This document shows positions 45,896 through 55,249 of a stretch of DNA of 64,000 nt, piece after piece. This stretch comes from Latrodectus hesperus (Eukaryota; Arthropoda; Arachnida; Araneae; Theridiidae), in assembly GCA_037975125.1 (NCBI GenBank), contig CM075857.1, forward strand, positions 22,546,822 through 22,610,821. The letters are read 5' to 3'. Both the position numbers and the translations under genes were made by a program. How positions within the stretch are numbered: position 1 is the first letter of the stretch; every line of letters starts with the position of its first letter. The notes below the pieces were generated by a model. It was given only the letters and a program-made list of their open reading frames with translations. It did not search any database and had not been told where the DNA came from.

Positions 45896-46205
45896 GTATT
45901 GAAACTTTTAAATTGGTGGAAACCACGATTACGGTCGTCATCATATTTATGAGACTTGGTTTATTTTTCTGTAGAATATTTTACTCACTCACAATTACTG
46001 AATTACTCTAAAATCTGATTGTGGTCATGTTCGGCTTGATCGTATCTTCCGTTATGAACATTATATATTTACATCTGTTTTAAAAAATCAAACACATTCA
46101 TTACAGTTGCAACTGCAACGTTTATTTGCGTTTTCTAACGGTACAATTATGGCCAGTTATTGCTTTTTTAGATATTTCTTTTAAACTTGATAAAATTTAA
46201 AGAAA

Positions 46206-46362
46206 TTGTTTGATTTGTCGCTCAAAGGTCATTTTTACCCAAGAAGGTTAATTAAACCTGAACTAATGGTCTTAAGAGGATTCCGAACGAGTTCAAATAT
46301 TTAAACCCAAGGCAGGATTAGAATCCATGAAATGCTGAACCGGAGGTATGCGTGTTAATCAT
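46206..46362 (-). mobile_element. SINE family A (minus), 3' and middle part; split by the Gypsy element
   Basis: The plus strand shows 'tttgtcgctcaaaggtcatt', 'aggattccgaacgagttc', 'caggattagaatccatga' (B box) and 'gaaatgctgaaccggagg', the reverse complement of family A. The remainder of the head continues at 51317-51340 ('tcattcagctatcaattc'), on the other side of the Gypsy insertion. Confidence 0.85.
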
Positions 46363-46363
46363 A

Positions 46364-46648
46364 TGGGGTGCAGATTAATTTGTTTTTAATAATGGTAGCG
46401 CACACCATATATTGGGGTTAACTAAATTTTATTGCTAATTAAAGATATTCTAAAAAGGTTGTAAATACACAAAATCTCAGAGAGAAAAAGGTTTCTAAAC
46501 TAGTTCGTTCACATCGTCGGGGAAAACGTGAATCTGCCCTGTTGCTCACCATGCGGTATTGTTCGGAGAAGATTGGTGCTGCCAATGTTCAGGTAGAAAG
46601 TTTTTCTAGCTGCTGCTGCCAACTTCCGAGCAGAAGTGTTTCACCACA
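46364..46648 (-). repeat. 3' LTR of the Gypsy element
   Basis: On the minus strand it begins TGTGGTGAAACACTTCTGCT and ends near GCACCCCA. It matches the 5' LTR along its whole length. The outer terminal dinucleotide CA is retained. The first host-side base is ambiguous (46363 or 46364). Confidence 0.95.
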
Positions 46649-46664
46649 TTACTCCCCCCCCAAG
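46649..46664 (-). promoter_or_regulatory. Polypurine tract
   Basis: The minus-strand sequence cttggggggggagtaa abuts the 3' LTR and would prime plus-strand DNA synthesis. It overlaps the end of the integrase frame: the pol stop TAA (46651-46649) is the last triplet before the LTR. Confidence 0.85.
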
Positions 46665-48115
46665 TGCCTAAGGCACAAGGAGTTAGAGATATCGTGGGTT
46701 GAAACGAACTCTTCTGCCGGATCGCGTAGTTTGCACAGGGGTTCTTCGTTTACAGCAGAGTCTTGAATCACAGGAACAGGCATCGCTTTCGGAGAGTTCG
46801 GTGGAACTTGGGTAGCAATGGGAACAGGAACTAAAGATTCAGGGGCCCCAGACACCAAAAATGCTGGTTTTAGACGGTCGACATTGATAACGGCTTCTTT
46901 TCCTTTAATGAGGAGAGTGTAAGTTTTATTAAGCCGTTTAAGCACTCGATAAGGACCATCATATGGACGAGTCAACGGAGGTTTTACTGCATCCTGCCTC
47001 ACAAACACATGAGTGCACGAATCCAAAGCTGGGTGCACGAAATACTTGGGGTTGATATGAGCTGAAGTGGGCACTGGTGCAACATTTCTCATAGACTCGC
47101 ACAGCTTTTGTAAGAAGGAAGCTGGATCCAGGGAAGTAGAGACACTTGTTGCCTGAAAGAAATCTGCAGGCAGCCGAATTGTTGTACCGTAAAGCATCTC
47201 AGCACAGGTACCACCAAGGTCTTCCTTGTAGGCTGATCGAAGACCCAGCAACGTAATGGGCAGGCTTGATGTCCACTGGACGTCATTGTGGCACATTAAC
47301 GATTGTTTTAATGATCGGTGAAACCTCTCAATCAATCCGTTCCCGGCAGGGTTGTATGGAGTTGTGCGAATTCGGTGAATGCCAAGGATTTTGTTGAGAT
47401 TCGTGAATAAGTTCGACTGGAACTGACGACCTTGATCAGTTGTTATGGTGGTAGGTACTCCAAATCTTGCGATCCAATGAGTAACAAAAGTTCGGGCGAT
47501 GGTTTCTGCGGAAATGTCCCGTATCGGAATTGCTTCCGGCCAGCGAGAGAATCTGTCCATCATTGTTAAAAGATAAGAATATCCTTCCGACGGGGGTAAA
47601 GGTCCGACAATGTCCAGGTGCACATGTTGAAAGCGTTGTAAGGGGACAGCAAAGGCTTGCAAAGGGCTATGGTTGTGTCTGGAAACTTTTGACTTCTGGC
47701 AATCAATGCATGCGCGAGTCCATGCAACACAGTCTTTTGAAATTGAAGGCCAGACGAAACGAGAGAGAATCAGTCTTTTAGTCGCTCGTACTCCTGGGTG
47801 GGAAAGTCCATGGAGGGAGTCAAACAGAGTTTTTCGGAGCGGATAGGGAACAAAAGGACGGATTCGATCGTTGGTTACATCACAAAATAATTTAAGTCCT
47901 GGGGACAGTTCCATCTTCTGTAGCTTTAAGGAACTACCTGAAGTTGATAGTAATTGAGTGAGTTCTGCATCATTTTCCTGGATTTCAGCTAAACGTGCGA
48001 AATCGGTGGCGTTATTACTATTAATGGCAAAAATTCTCGATAAGGCGTCGGCAACTGGGTTGTTTGATCCAGAAACGTGTTGAATGTCAGTGCTAAATTG
48101 AGCGATAAAATTCAT
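46649..48115 (-). CDS. Gypsy integrase segment of pol (488 codons, intact)
   Basis: The integrase joins element cDNA to host DNA in the nucleus. The frame starts just after the RNase H region, with the connection [15 protein letters not shown] zinc-binding HHCC domain follows: H102, H106, C136, C139 (H-x3-H-x29-C-x2-C). The catalytic core has D168 ([10 protein letters not shown]), D227 (TTDQGRQF) and E263 ([12 protein letters not shown]), a DD35E spacing. The C-terminal part includes [20 protein letters not shown], a GPY/F-like module. No frame break was found in this stretch. It is joined to the upstream RNase H segment only through a frameshift, so it would not be translated as one polyprotein. 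It ends at the LTR border. Confidence 0.95.
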   Translation of the reverse strand: MNFIAQFSTDIQHVSGSNNPVADALSRIFAINSNNATDFARLAEIQENDAELTQLLSTSGSSLKLQKMELSPGLKLFCDVTNDRIRPFVPYPLRKTLFDSLHGLSHPGVRATKRLILSRFVWPSISKDCVAWTRACIDCQKSKVSRHNHSPLQAFAVPLQRFQHVHLDIVGPLPPSEGYSYLLTMMDRFSRWPEAIPIRDISAETIARTFVTHWIARFGVPTTITTDQGRQFQSNLFTNLNKILGIHRIRTTPYNPAGNGLIERFHRSLKQSLMCHNDVQWTSSLPITLLGLRSAYKEDLGGTCAEMLYGTTIRLPADFFQATSVSTSLDPASFLQKLCESMRNVAPVPTSAHINPKYFVHPALDSCTHVFVRQDAVKPPLTRPYDGPYRVLKRLNKTYTLLIKGKEAVINVDRLKPAFLVSGAPESLVPVPIATQVPPNSPKAMPVPVIQDSAVNEEPLCKLRDPAEEFVSTHDISNSLCLRHLGGE

Positions 48116-48470
48116 ATGCCGAATTTGTCTAGGAGATGCAGAGTTTGAATTTTTTTAAACAAAAATGTAAGTGGACGATGATCAGTAAATATAGAAAATG
48201 TTTGTCCCTCAAGGTTGTGCTGAAAATGTTTTACAGCAGAATAGATAGCCAATAATTCTCTATCATATGTGCTGTACTTGGTTTCAGCTGGCGTCAGTTT
48301 CTTGGAGTAAAAAGCTAAAGGTTGTAAACCATTGGTACTTTGGGAGTGCAATACTGCTCCTATGGCGATATCGGAAGCATCTACCATTAATGATAGCTGC
48401 TGATCAGGGGAATAGAAACCAAGGGTGACTGAATTCATTAAATCGCTTTTGCATTTTTCAAACGCGGCAG
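48112..48470 (-). pseudogene. Gypsy RNase H segment of pol
   Basis: RNase H removes the RNA strand during reverse transcription. The open stretch 48438-48112 reads LMVDASDIAIGAVL (first catalytic Asp), then STYDRELLAIYSAVKHFQ (Glu/Asp) and IFTDHRPLTFLF (Asp), the usual order in Ty3/Gypsy pol. Upstream residues [16 protein letters not shown] lie in this frame before the ATG. It is out of frame with the RT segment (shift near 48500-48520) and with the integrase segment (shift near 48120). Confidence 0.92.
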
Positions 48471-49330
48471 TTGTTTCCTCTGTCCAAAGAACAGGTCGTT
48501 TGTCATTCTTTTTAGAGTTTTTAGAAGTGAATGCAGTGGGGCTTGAGTAGCTGCGGCCATAGGCAAGAAACGACGATAAAAGTTTAGCATAGCTAAAAAT
48601 CTTTTAAGTTCAGACAGTGTTTTAGGCTTAGGAAAATTAGAAATTACTGCTGACTTTTCGGGAAGAGGGCTTACGCCAGTGGGTGTTATTAAGCAACCAA
48701 GAAATGAGACTGATGTTTTTCCAAGAACACATTTAGAGGGCTTCAATTTTAGTCCGTATTCGCGGAGTCTATCAAAAATGATGCGAAGGTGTTTAATATG
48801 TTCGTCTTCGGTTGTCGATGCTATAAGGAGATCATCGAAGTAGGGGACGCAAAAATCCAATCCGTGAAGCACTTGATGTATGAATCTTTGGAAAGTTTGA
48901 CCGGCGTTACGAAGTCCAAATGGCATTTTAAGGTATTCGAACAAACCGAATGGGGTGGTTACAGCAGTTTTCGGTACGTCCTCAGGATTGACGGGAATCT
49001 GATGATACGCTCTTGCCAGGTCGAGGGTAGAAAAAATATTTTTGCCGAAAAAAGCCTGTGTACAATCTTGAATATGGGGTACAGGATACCTGTCAGGAGT
49101 TGTCACAGCGTTCAAGCGACGGTAGTCGCCACAAGGGCGCCAATCACCGTTAGATTTGCGGACCATGTGGAGGGGACTGGCCCAAGTGCTTTTGGACGGT
49201 CGAATAATTCCCTGAGACATTAGGTATTCGAACTCTAAACGCGCTGCTTTGAGTAATTCTGGAGCCAAACGGCGGGATCTGGAAAATACAGGGGGTCCCT
49301 TAGTTTCAATGTAATGAAAAATTTCATAAA
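48438..49330 (-). pseudogene. Gypsy reverse transcriptase segment of pol
   Basis: RT copies the element RNA into DNA. The open stretch from 49268 (276 codons) begins [20 protein letters not shown]. It contains the first catalytic Asp83 ([12 protein letters not shown]) and the YFDD box (Asp145, Asp146), followed by [20 protein letters not shown] and the thumb [21 protein letters not shown] few residues before the ATG ([17 protein letters not shown]) belong to the same frame, so the ATG is not a real start. The tail after residue 250 is out of frame (MTNDLFFGQ), because a small indel shifts the reading before the RNase H part. Confidence 0.95.
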
Positions 49331-49886
49331 TTTTTTTTTTTTGTTTTTAAAAAAAGGTCATTTGTTACTAAAGAAAGGTTTGTAAGCTCAGGATACTCAG
49401 CGAGTAGTTTTTCAAATTTGGAATCACCGATAAGTACGGATATGTTGGAATCCAGAGAAAAATTATTGAAGGATATGCCGTTTGATGAGAGAGACGTCCG
49501 AGAGTCGATCAGACGGTTATTTTTGACATCGACAAGTAATTCAAAATGTTTAATTAAATCAACACACACACACATCTATAATTGGTTGGCTTACGTCAAC
49601 AATGACGAATAACCATGAAAATTTTCGGCGGAGATTTAAATCAATAATGAGGCGTTTATTGCCAAAAGTAGAAATTTTAGTGCCATTTGCTGCATATAAG
49701 GCTAAATGGTTTTGGAGCATATTTTTTAGGCAAAACAGATATCTCTGCTCCTGTGTCAATTAGGAAATTTAATTTTGAAGACGGGTCGGCCAGAAGAATA
49801 CGATTCACTTGGCGGTCGCTAGATTGGCCAGTGAGCGATCGCCGGTTTAGTTTCCCGATTGACAAAGAGAACATGGAGCTTGGCAC
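49324..49886 (-). pseudogene. Gypsy protease segment of pol, frameshifted
   Basis: The aspartic protease cleaves the polyprotein. The catalytic DTGA is in FLIDTGAEISVLP (near 49762-49724). After a shift, NHLALYAANGTKISTFGNKR and FSWLFVIVDVSQPII form the second half. A (GT)n run (about 49559-49572) then replaces the expected 'GADFL' link, and another shift leads to KHFELLVDVKNNRLIDSRTS and a spacer up to the RT. The dinucleotide run inside coding sequence is the likely cause of one break. Confidence 0.88.
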
Positions 49887-50693
49887 TTTCGCGCTTGATC
49901 ACCGAAATTGACATGGTAAAAACATAGTTCATTCGTACGTTCCTTGTAGTGACTGAAGTTAGTGCGAGAGCGGGAACTGTCGCGAGATCTGCTGCGTTGA
50001 AATGATCGGCGGAAACTACGCCTAGGGCTACGGGAACTGCGTTCCAGGGCGGTGCTTAATTCGCTAACCCTTTGAGTTAACTGCGCTATATGGAGTTCCA
50101 AGTGACCCGTGACAGCATCACCAGAGTTAGGGGTGATAGATTTTACATACGAAGGGATAGCTAGATCGCTTATTTTGTCAGCAACTGCGGCTATTTTATT
50201 CAAATCATCCTCGCTGAAAGCGGCTAAAATAGTCTGCGTGTTATATGGCAGCCTCGTAAGCCATAACGAGCGTAAAAGCGCTTCACCCACGGTATCCTCA
50301 GCTAATGAACGCATACGATTTAGTAATTGGGAGGGTCTTTGGTCACCGAGTTCTACTCCCTGCAATAAGGTTCGAATTCTAGATGTTTCACTTTCGGAAT
50401 GAACAGAAATTAGACGTTTTTTAAGGCATCATATTTCTCGGTAGTAGGTGGTTTCTCTAAAATGTCGTGTACCGAATTTAGTACATCGGGATCTAAGCAG
50501 GAGACAACATGATTGAATTTTGTTAGATCGGGCGTTATATTCGCCAGGAAAAACTGCGATTCCAACCTAATAAACCACAGGGAAGGGTTAGTTTTCCAGA
50601 AAGGTGGTATTTTTACCGAAACGTGTGCAACCTGCGAAGGTGTGTCTTCGGAGGGAGGATTTTGAGTTACGAAAAATCATCAGATAAAGGCAT
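49847..50693 (-). pseudogene. Gypsy Gag, frameshifted
   Basis: Gag forms the particle and binds the element RNA. A start ATG is at 50693-50691 (MPLSDDFS), but it is followed by an in-frame stop. The main frame resumes as PSQVAHVSVKIPPFWKTNPS then LWFIRLESQFFLANITPD, a capsid region common to this gypsy group. A shift near 50420, at a run of A, joins it to LLQGVELGDQRPSQLLNRMR and ALLRSLWLTRLPYNTQTILA. An Arg/Ser-rich stretch and a single zinc-knuckle-like C-x2-H-x8-C-x3-C block (CFYHVNFGDQARKCQAPC) close it. Gag overlaps the start of the protease frame. Confidence 0.88.
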
Positions 50694-51011
50694 GGTCAAA
50701 ATTTATCAGAAAAACAATTACAAAGTATACAAATCAATAATAGGGAAGTGCGTATAGTTTCGAATACCAAGATATATAAATGAAAAATACAATAAACACA
50801 AAAAATATTAATTATGAAATATAAAATAAGCAATTAATATTCATATAATGCAATACATTAAATCAAATAATAAAAACACAGCACAATGCGAAAGGATTGA
50901 TAAAATTGTGGAGTAGTTAACAGAATGTAGTCATGGGGGAAAAATACTCATGAAGATCTCATGGCGCTGGAGTTACTTCCAAATCCAAGTAAGGCTTGAG
51001 GAATAGGCGTG
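50694..51011 (-). other. Untranslated leader of the Gypsy element
   Basis: About 320 bp of A/T-rich sequence between the PBS and the gag start, without an open frame. Its length is normal for a gypsy leader that would carry the packaging signal. Confidence 0.75.
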
Positions 51012-51029
51012 ATCACGTCCGGGTCACCA
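51012..51029 (-). promoter_or_regulatory. Primer binding site of the Gypsy element
   Basis: Four nucleotides inside the 5' LTR the minus strand reads TGGTGACCCGGACGTGAT. TGG complements the CCA end of a tRNA, as expected for a primer binding site. The tRNA species is not assigned. Confidence 0.85.
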
Positions 51030-51033
51030 GATA

Positions 51034-51316
51034 TGTGGTGCAGATAAATTAGTTTTTAATAATGGCAGCGCACACCATATATCGGGGTTAATTAAATTTA
51101 TTGCTATTTAAAGATATTCTAAAAAAGGTTGTAAATACACAAAATCTCAGAGAAAAAGGTTTCTAAACTAATTCGTTCACATCGTCGGGGAAAACGTTAA
51201 TCTTCCCTGTTGCTCACCATGCGGTATTGTTCGGAGGAGATTGGTGTTGCCAATGTTCAGGTAGAAAGTTTTTCTAGCTGCTGCTGCCAACTTCCGAGCA
51301 GAAGTGTTTCACCACA
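51034..51316 (-). repeat. 5' LTR of the Gypsy element
   Basis: This is the upstream LTR on the minus strand (TGTGGTGAAAC... to ...GCACCACA), 283 bp, with both TG and CA ends intact. It would hold the element's promoter. 'ccatatatcgggg' differs from the other LTR at single bases. Confidence 0.95.
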
Positions 51317-51340
51317 ATCATTCAGCTATCAATTCTGCTA
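51317..51340 (-). mobile_element. Head of the SINE split by the Gypsy insertion
   Basis: 'atcattcagctatcaattct' continues the family A head (reverse complement of agctggcagccgaatgg) from 46362 after the duplicated ATCAT. Confidence 0.75.
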
Positions 51341-51429
51341 AATTATAAGAGATATCTTATTGTTTTGTCTCAGCTAGACTGGCAATATAGTGTGCGCTGC
51401 TCTACTTTTCCAACTGAACCGTAATTTGG

Positions 51430-51632
51430 TGTGGAATCCGACTTCCTCAGTACACATATTCCATAGGCACCCGTTTATAGGGTAGGTAACCATTCACATC
51501 CCATTCATATAAGGAAAGAACAAAGACAGGAGAGAGAGAGAGAAAGTATGTCCACACCCGAACCGGTATTCGAACTCGGGACCTTCCTATCCACAGTAAG
51601 ACATGACCACTAAACAGGTTAGGTGGCAAAAG
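51430..51632 (-). mobile_element. SINE family C (minus)
   Basis: The minus strand reads 'cacctaacctgtttagtgg', the B box 'gagttcgaataccggttcgg', a (TC)n run, 'gggatgtgaatggttaccta' and 'ccctataaacgggtgcctat'. This matches the family C copies at 58388 and 62416. The 3' limit is unclear, and the tail seen in the 62416 copy is missing. Confidence 0.85.
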
Positions 51633-51639
51633 ACGTCTT

Positions 51640-52615
51640 ATGATAGTTATTTTTACACATGTTGCTCCAGTAAATATTAAAGAAAAAAACTAGTTTTGTA
51701 ATTAACAATCTGGTTGATATATAATTAAACTATAATAGAAATAAGTTAGCTTACTCATGAGAGTAAAAATAAAATTAATGTTCAAGTAACACTTAAAAAA
51801 GAGGTTATTTATTTCAATTATTGTGAGGTTTTGCAACTTATATCATTTCGAAATCATTATTTGTATATTTGAGAGAAAAAAGTATAAACGGAAAACGCAA
51901 CTTTATTAAATTATATAACATTAATATAATTCTCAAGCATAAAAAAATTGTTTATTGTGAGTTTTCCTTCCCCAATTTTTCTGTTAGAGAATATTCATTG
52001 ATAAATTAAAAATGAATTTAAAAGTAAGTTTAAAACTATTTTATATAAAATGGTTTATAAATCATAAACGAACTAAAAATAATAACCAATATATTTGATA
52101 TCATTACCAAAATTATTTGATATGATCAAATTAGAACATTAATTATATCCAATAAAGTATTATAATTCGTATGATAGTAATTATATAAAAATATTCAAAT
52201 GATAGTAATTATATAAAATTAGTTATAAACTATTCCATAGCGCACGTATTCATATTTTTTAAATTGTAAAATAAGCTTAAATTACATTCAATTTAGTTCA
52301 CATTCACATAGTTCATTTCTCGAAAGAGGAAGATATTCTGCTTCTAAAATATTCACCCTCTAGTTTATTTTTATTTTAAGGGGAAAATTTATAGAGTTAC
52401 TTATTAACTATATCTTACTATATACATTTTTTTGAAATAATAAGGAAAATAAAACATAAATTTTGGTTTTTATATTTATAATTGATTGAAATATTTGAAA
52501 GCATATTTTCTAAAATGCAAGTATATATTTAAGCATTTAAAAGATCATTTCAAGAATAGGAAGATGTTTTACTGTTTATAATTGAAAAGTTTATATAATA
52601 AATTTTTGAATGAAT
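51640..52615. other. Anonymous AT-rich DNA
   Basis: No gene was recognised. A short direct repeat of 'gatagtaattatataaaa' lies at about 52170-52220. Confidence 0.5.
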
Positions 52616-52620
52616 TGTAT

Positions 52621-52660
52621 CCGAGCTTGTGGCTGAATAGTTAGCCCTCTAGCGGTTAAT
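52621..52660 (+). mobile_element. Fragment of a SINE family A head
   Basis: 'ccgagcttgtggctgaatag' and 'ttagccctctagcggtt' match the first ~40 nt of family A. The rest is missing. Confidence 0.5.
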
Positions 52661-52669
52661 AGAGAATTT

Positions 52670-53485
52670 TTTCATACATTATAACTGCTTTATAATTCTT
52701 TGTTTAATATTTTAGTAAAAATGATGCTAGGTAAAACAATTTTTGTTACATTTGTGATAAAATTTATTCTCAGTTAACAGTTATGTATTGCTATTATGAA
52801 CTTCAGATTGCAAGCCACCTGGTACGATGGGAAATATTTCATCTTATAAGTAATCTTAATAAATTACGCGGATATACAGGGCATGTGATTGTATTAAATA
52901 AATATCACGTTTACATTAATTTATTTTTGCTAACGTCTTTATTACTTTTACATTGCATGTATAAATTTCATTTTGATATTCCTCAATTATAATTTAAATA
53001 TTTACTACTTGTGTAATTAGGATTAAATTATATTAATTAATTTCATATTTTATTTTAAATATTTTATTATTTTCATAAAATTATTTATATTGTAACCTGT
53101 TTGCAATGAATTTCATATTTAAATAATCAGGCTCAAGTATTTTTCCTTAGAAAAAAATGATAACAAGAGCAAAGTTTTTAAACTTTTTTGTCTTGGTACA
53201 CCATGCTATTAATAAAATTGAATATGACTCCGTAATTGTGCAAATCTAACACGTGTGTCAGAAACTATCAATTCCTTCACTTGTGTGATGTAAAATACTA
53301 TTGCAATTTAGGACATTAACTTTAATTGTTAATTTTAATGCATGGAACAATGTGAAAAATTTTTGCATTTAACAAAGTTTAAAATGTAAAAAAATGGTAG
53401 TAAATTTAATTATTTGGGTGAATTCAAACATTAAATATAGCTTGATCATAAAGTGTAGCTATTTAGAAGGTCTCTGTTGAGAAAA
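52670..53485. other. Anonymous AT-rich DNA
   Basis: The 69-codon frame at 52783-52992 (plus) has no motif and no splice support. Nothing else was recognised. Confidence 0.5.
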
Positions 53486-53497
53486 TCCATTTACTTC

Positions 53498-53981
53498 CGT
53501 TGTTGTTACTTATGACACTTGGACAAGCCAAGCTCGCTAGCCGGCGACTACGCGAAATTAAGTCAGAAGGATACGTCTTTTGTTTAACCAGAGGACCACG
53601 AAGGGAAAAGTACGTCTTTATTCTTAGACTCCTCCGATAGATGGCACCACCAGAGGATCTACCCTCTCAATTTTAACTATGATCTGGAGGTGTAGGAAAT
53701 TTCATCCTAGACCTTTCATGCTGGTAATATGCTCAGCATCAATGGTCTGAACCAAATTTCCTACCCCTTACTATAACAGTAAATGCTCAGCGACTACCAT
53801 GGGTATTACACCTATGGTAGTCTCTGAGCAATTACCGTGGGTGTAATACCCATGGTAACTGCTAACTTCTCAGCCAACCACAGGACTTTCAAATCTCGCA
53901 TGTACTCTGTGGATCTATTGGGAATCGAATCCAGCACTTCCGGACGCTAGGCCGATGCCCTAACCACTAGGCTAGTACGAC
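53498..53981 (-). mobile_element. SINE family B, full length (minus)
   Basis: On the minus strand it begins 'gtcgtactagcctagtggtt' with the B box 'ctggattcgattccc'. It contains two short palindromic 'taccatgggtat'-type blocks (53797-53860), then 'gatagatggcaccacc' read on the plus strand, and ends in the common 3' module and (AAC)n. The left target copy is ccatttacttc (53487-53497). The right copy is ccatttatttac (53982-53993), shared with the next SINE. Confidence 0.9.
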
Positions 53982-53993
53982 CCATTTATTTAC

Positions 53994-54136
53994 CTCTGGG
54001 AGATGGCAGGCCAAGTATTGGGGGGGGCTTCAGCTTGATATCTGCTTCAGAATCTCGAAGACTCCACTCGGCTGGTTCTATCTAACTGGTAGAGCCCAAC
54101 TTAGGGTACAGGAAAGCATGCTGTTGCAACAACGGC
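53994..54136 (+). mobile_element. SINE family E 3' part (plus), inserted next to the family B copy
   Basis: 'atggcaggccaagtattggg', 'gactccactcggctggttct', 'ctggtagagcccaactta' and 'gcatgctgttgcaacaac' match the family E 3' half. It is bordered by ccatttatttac (53982-53993) and ccatttacttc (54137-54147), so it sits in the target duplication of the neighbouring SINE, in opposite orientation. Confidence 0.85.
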
Positions 54137-54456
54137 CCATTTACTTCTAATTGCACATATGAAGGATTGATTATTAATAAGGAAGGTTTGCATCTTTTTA
54201 ATTTTAATTTCACTATCAAAGCAAAAATTTAACATAATAACAAGAAGCGATTTTTCTTGAGTTTTAATTTGATCTGCATTTTGATTTTATGATGATTAGA
54301 TGATTAAAGGCAAAAATGTAATATACAAACTTGTCGAAAAAAAATAAATAAATAAAAATAAAAATTACGGCAATTTCGTTAAAAAATATTACTAATTGAA
54401 ATTTGAAAGTTTTTCTAATAATGAACTGAGGAATCATTGCTAAAATTTTTGTTTAC

Positions 54457-54561
54457 TCCTGCTGTAAGTCTCGTGACACCAGTTGGGATCTTAATCTACA
54501 GTTCATGAGACCCTGAACTTGAACATCGTTCATTTTGTTATATGCTTCATATTGCTGGTTC
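54457..54561 (-). CDS. Candidate 105-bp internal exon of an unknown host gene
   Basis: On the minus strand an acceptor (gctctagttgtcatcag) ends at 54562, and a donor-like GTAAAC begins at 54456. The frame between reads NQQYEAYNKMNDVQVQGLMN then CRLRSQLVSRDLQQ, with a varied, hydrophilic residue mix. The length is a multiple of three, so such an exon could be skipped without shifting the frame. The open frame extends upstream to an ATG at 54635. No family is recognised and no partner exon was found. Confidence 0.25.
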
Positions 54562-55011
54562 CTGATGACAACTAGAGCATTGTTAAAAAACGAACAAACA
54601 GAATTTTTTAAATGTTCGTTATTAATTTGATTCAATGATTAAAATATTTAACGTGTGTGTACAGCGATTTACAATTCAAGAATAGATTTAAATGTTGGCT
54701 ACATTTTTCAATTTACGATGACAGAAATTTATATTTTTAAATAGGTGATTCTCAAAATTATCTGTACTCTATTCTTTTGCCGTGTATCTTACAGCATTGT
54801 TGATATAGAACATCTAAAAGGTTATTTTATTATATTTTTTCTCAAAAATCGTAATTATCCTTGCATGAGGTTCTTAATCTAACTTATTGAGCTGGAACAG
54901 ATAAAGTATACCTTCTTCTTTTCTGAGTATAAGGGTGTGCATATAATGAAAGTTGCAAAAATTAAAAACTAAATCAGTTTTAAGTTCATTTTAAAAGATT
55001 TCAAGTCCCAG

Positions 55012-55242
55012 ATGCCGTATAATCCAGGATGCCAAATTCTGAGTTTAATGATTTTTTTGGCGGATTTTTTTTATGCATCTCGCGATCTTATTTTTATTAC
55101 GTCATTGATATGGAGACCTGTAAGAATTATGAAAAAATTATATTTTGCAACCCTAATATTTACGTCATCGCACACGTTATCTTGGCAACATTTCTTCATT
55201 GCCAAACAAATTTAGAATTTGGCATCCTGGATTATACGGCAT
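55012..55242. mobile_element. MITE copy 2, intact (231 bp)
   Basis: Terminal inverted repeats: left 'atgccgtataatccaggatg' then 'ccaaattct', and the right end is its near-exact reverse complement. There is no coding capacity; the overlapping short open frames are chance. It matches the two halves of the copy at 19810-22321. Flanks 'tcaagtcc' and 'acaagtct' might be a diverged 8-bp target duplication if the right end extends about 8 nt further. Confidence 0.88.
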
Positions 55243-55249
55243 TTGAGCC

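Larger units (their letters stand above)
46363..51316 (-). mobile_element. Ty3/Gypsy LTR retrotransposon, complete in structure
   Basis: Two LTRs of about 285 bp lie in the same orientation (46364-46648 and 51034-51316), with PBS, polypurine tract and a gag-pro-RT-RNase H-integrase order on the minus strand. The insertion duplicated ATCAT (46358-46362 and 51317-51321) inside an older SINE. By hand count the LTRs differ by about 13 substitutions and 3 small indels, roughly 5 percent, so the insertion is not recent. No env-like gene was seen. Frameshifts break gag and pol. The short gag with one zinc knuckle resembles gypsy lineages common in arthropods. Confidence 0.95.

Noticed and set aside
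48789..49223. 144-codon plus-strand open frame
   Set aside because: It lies entirely over the reverse transcriptase coding sequence on the other strand and is its shadow.
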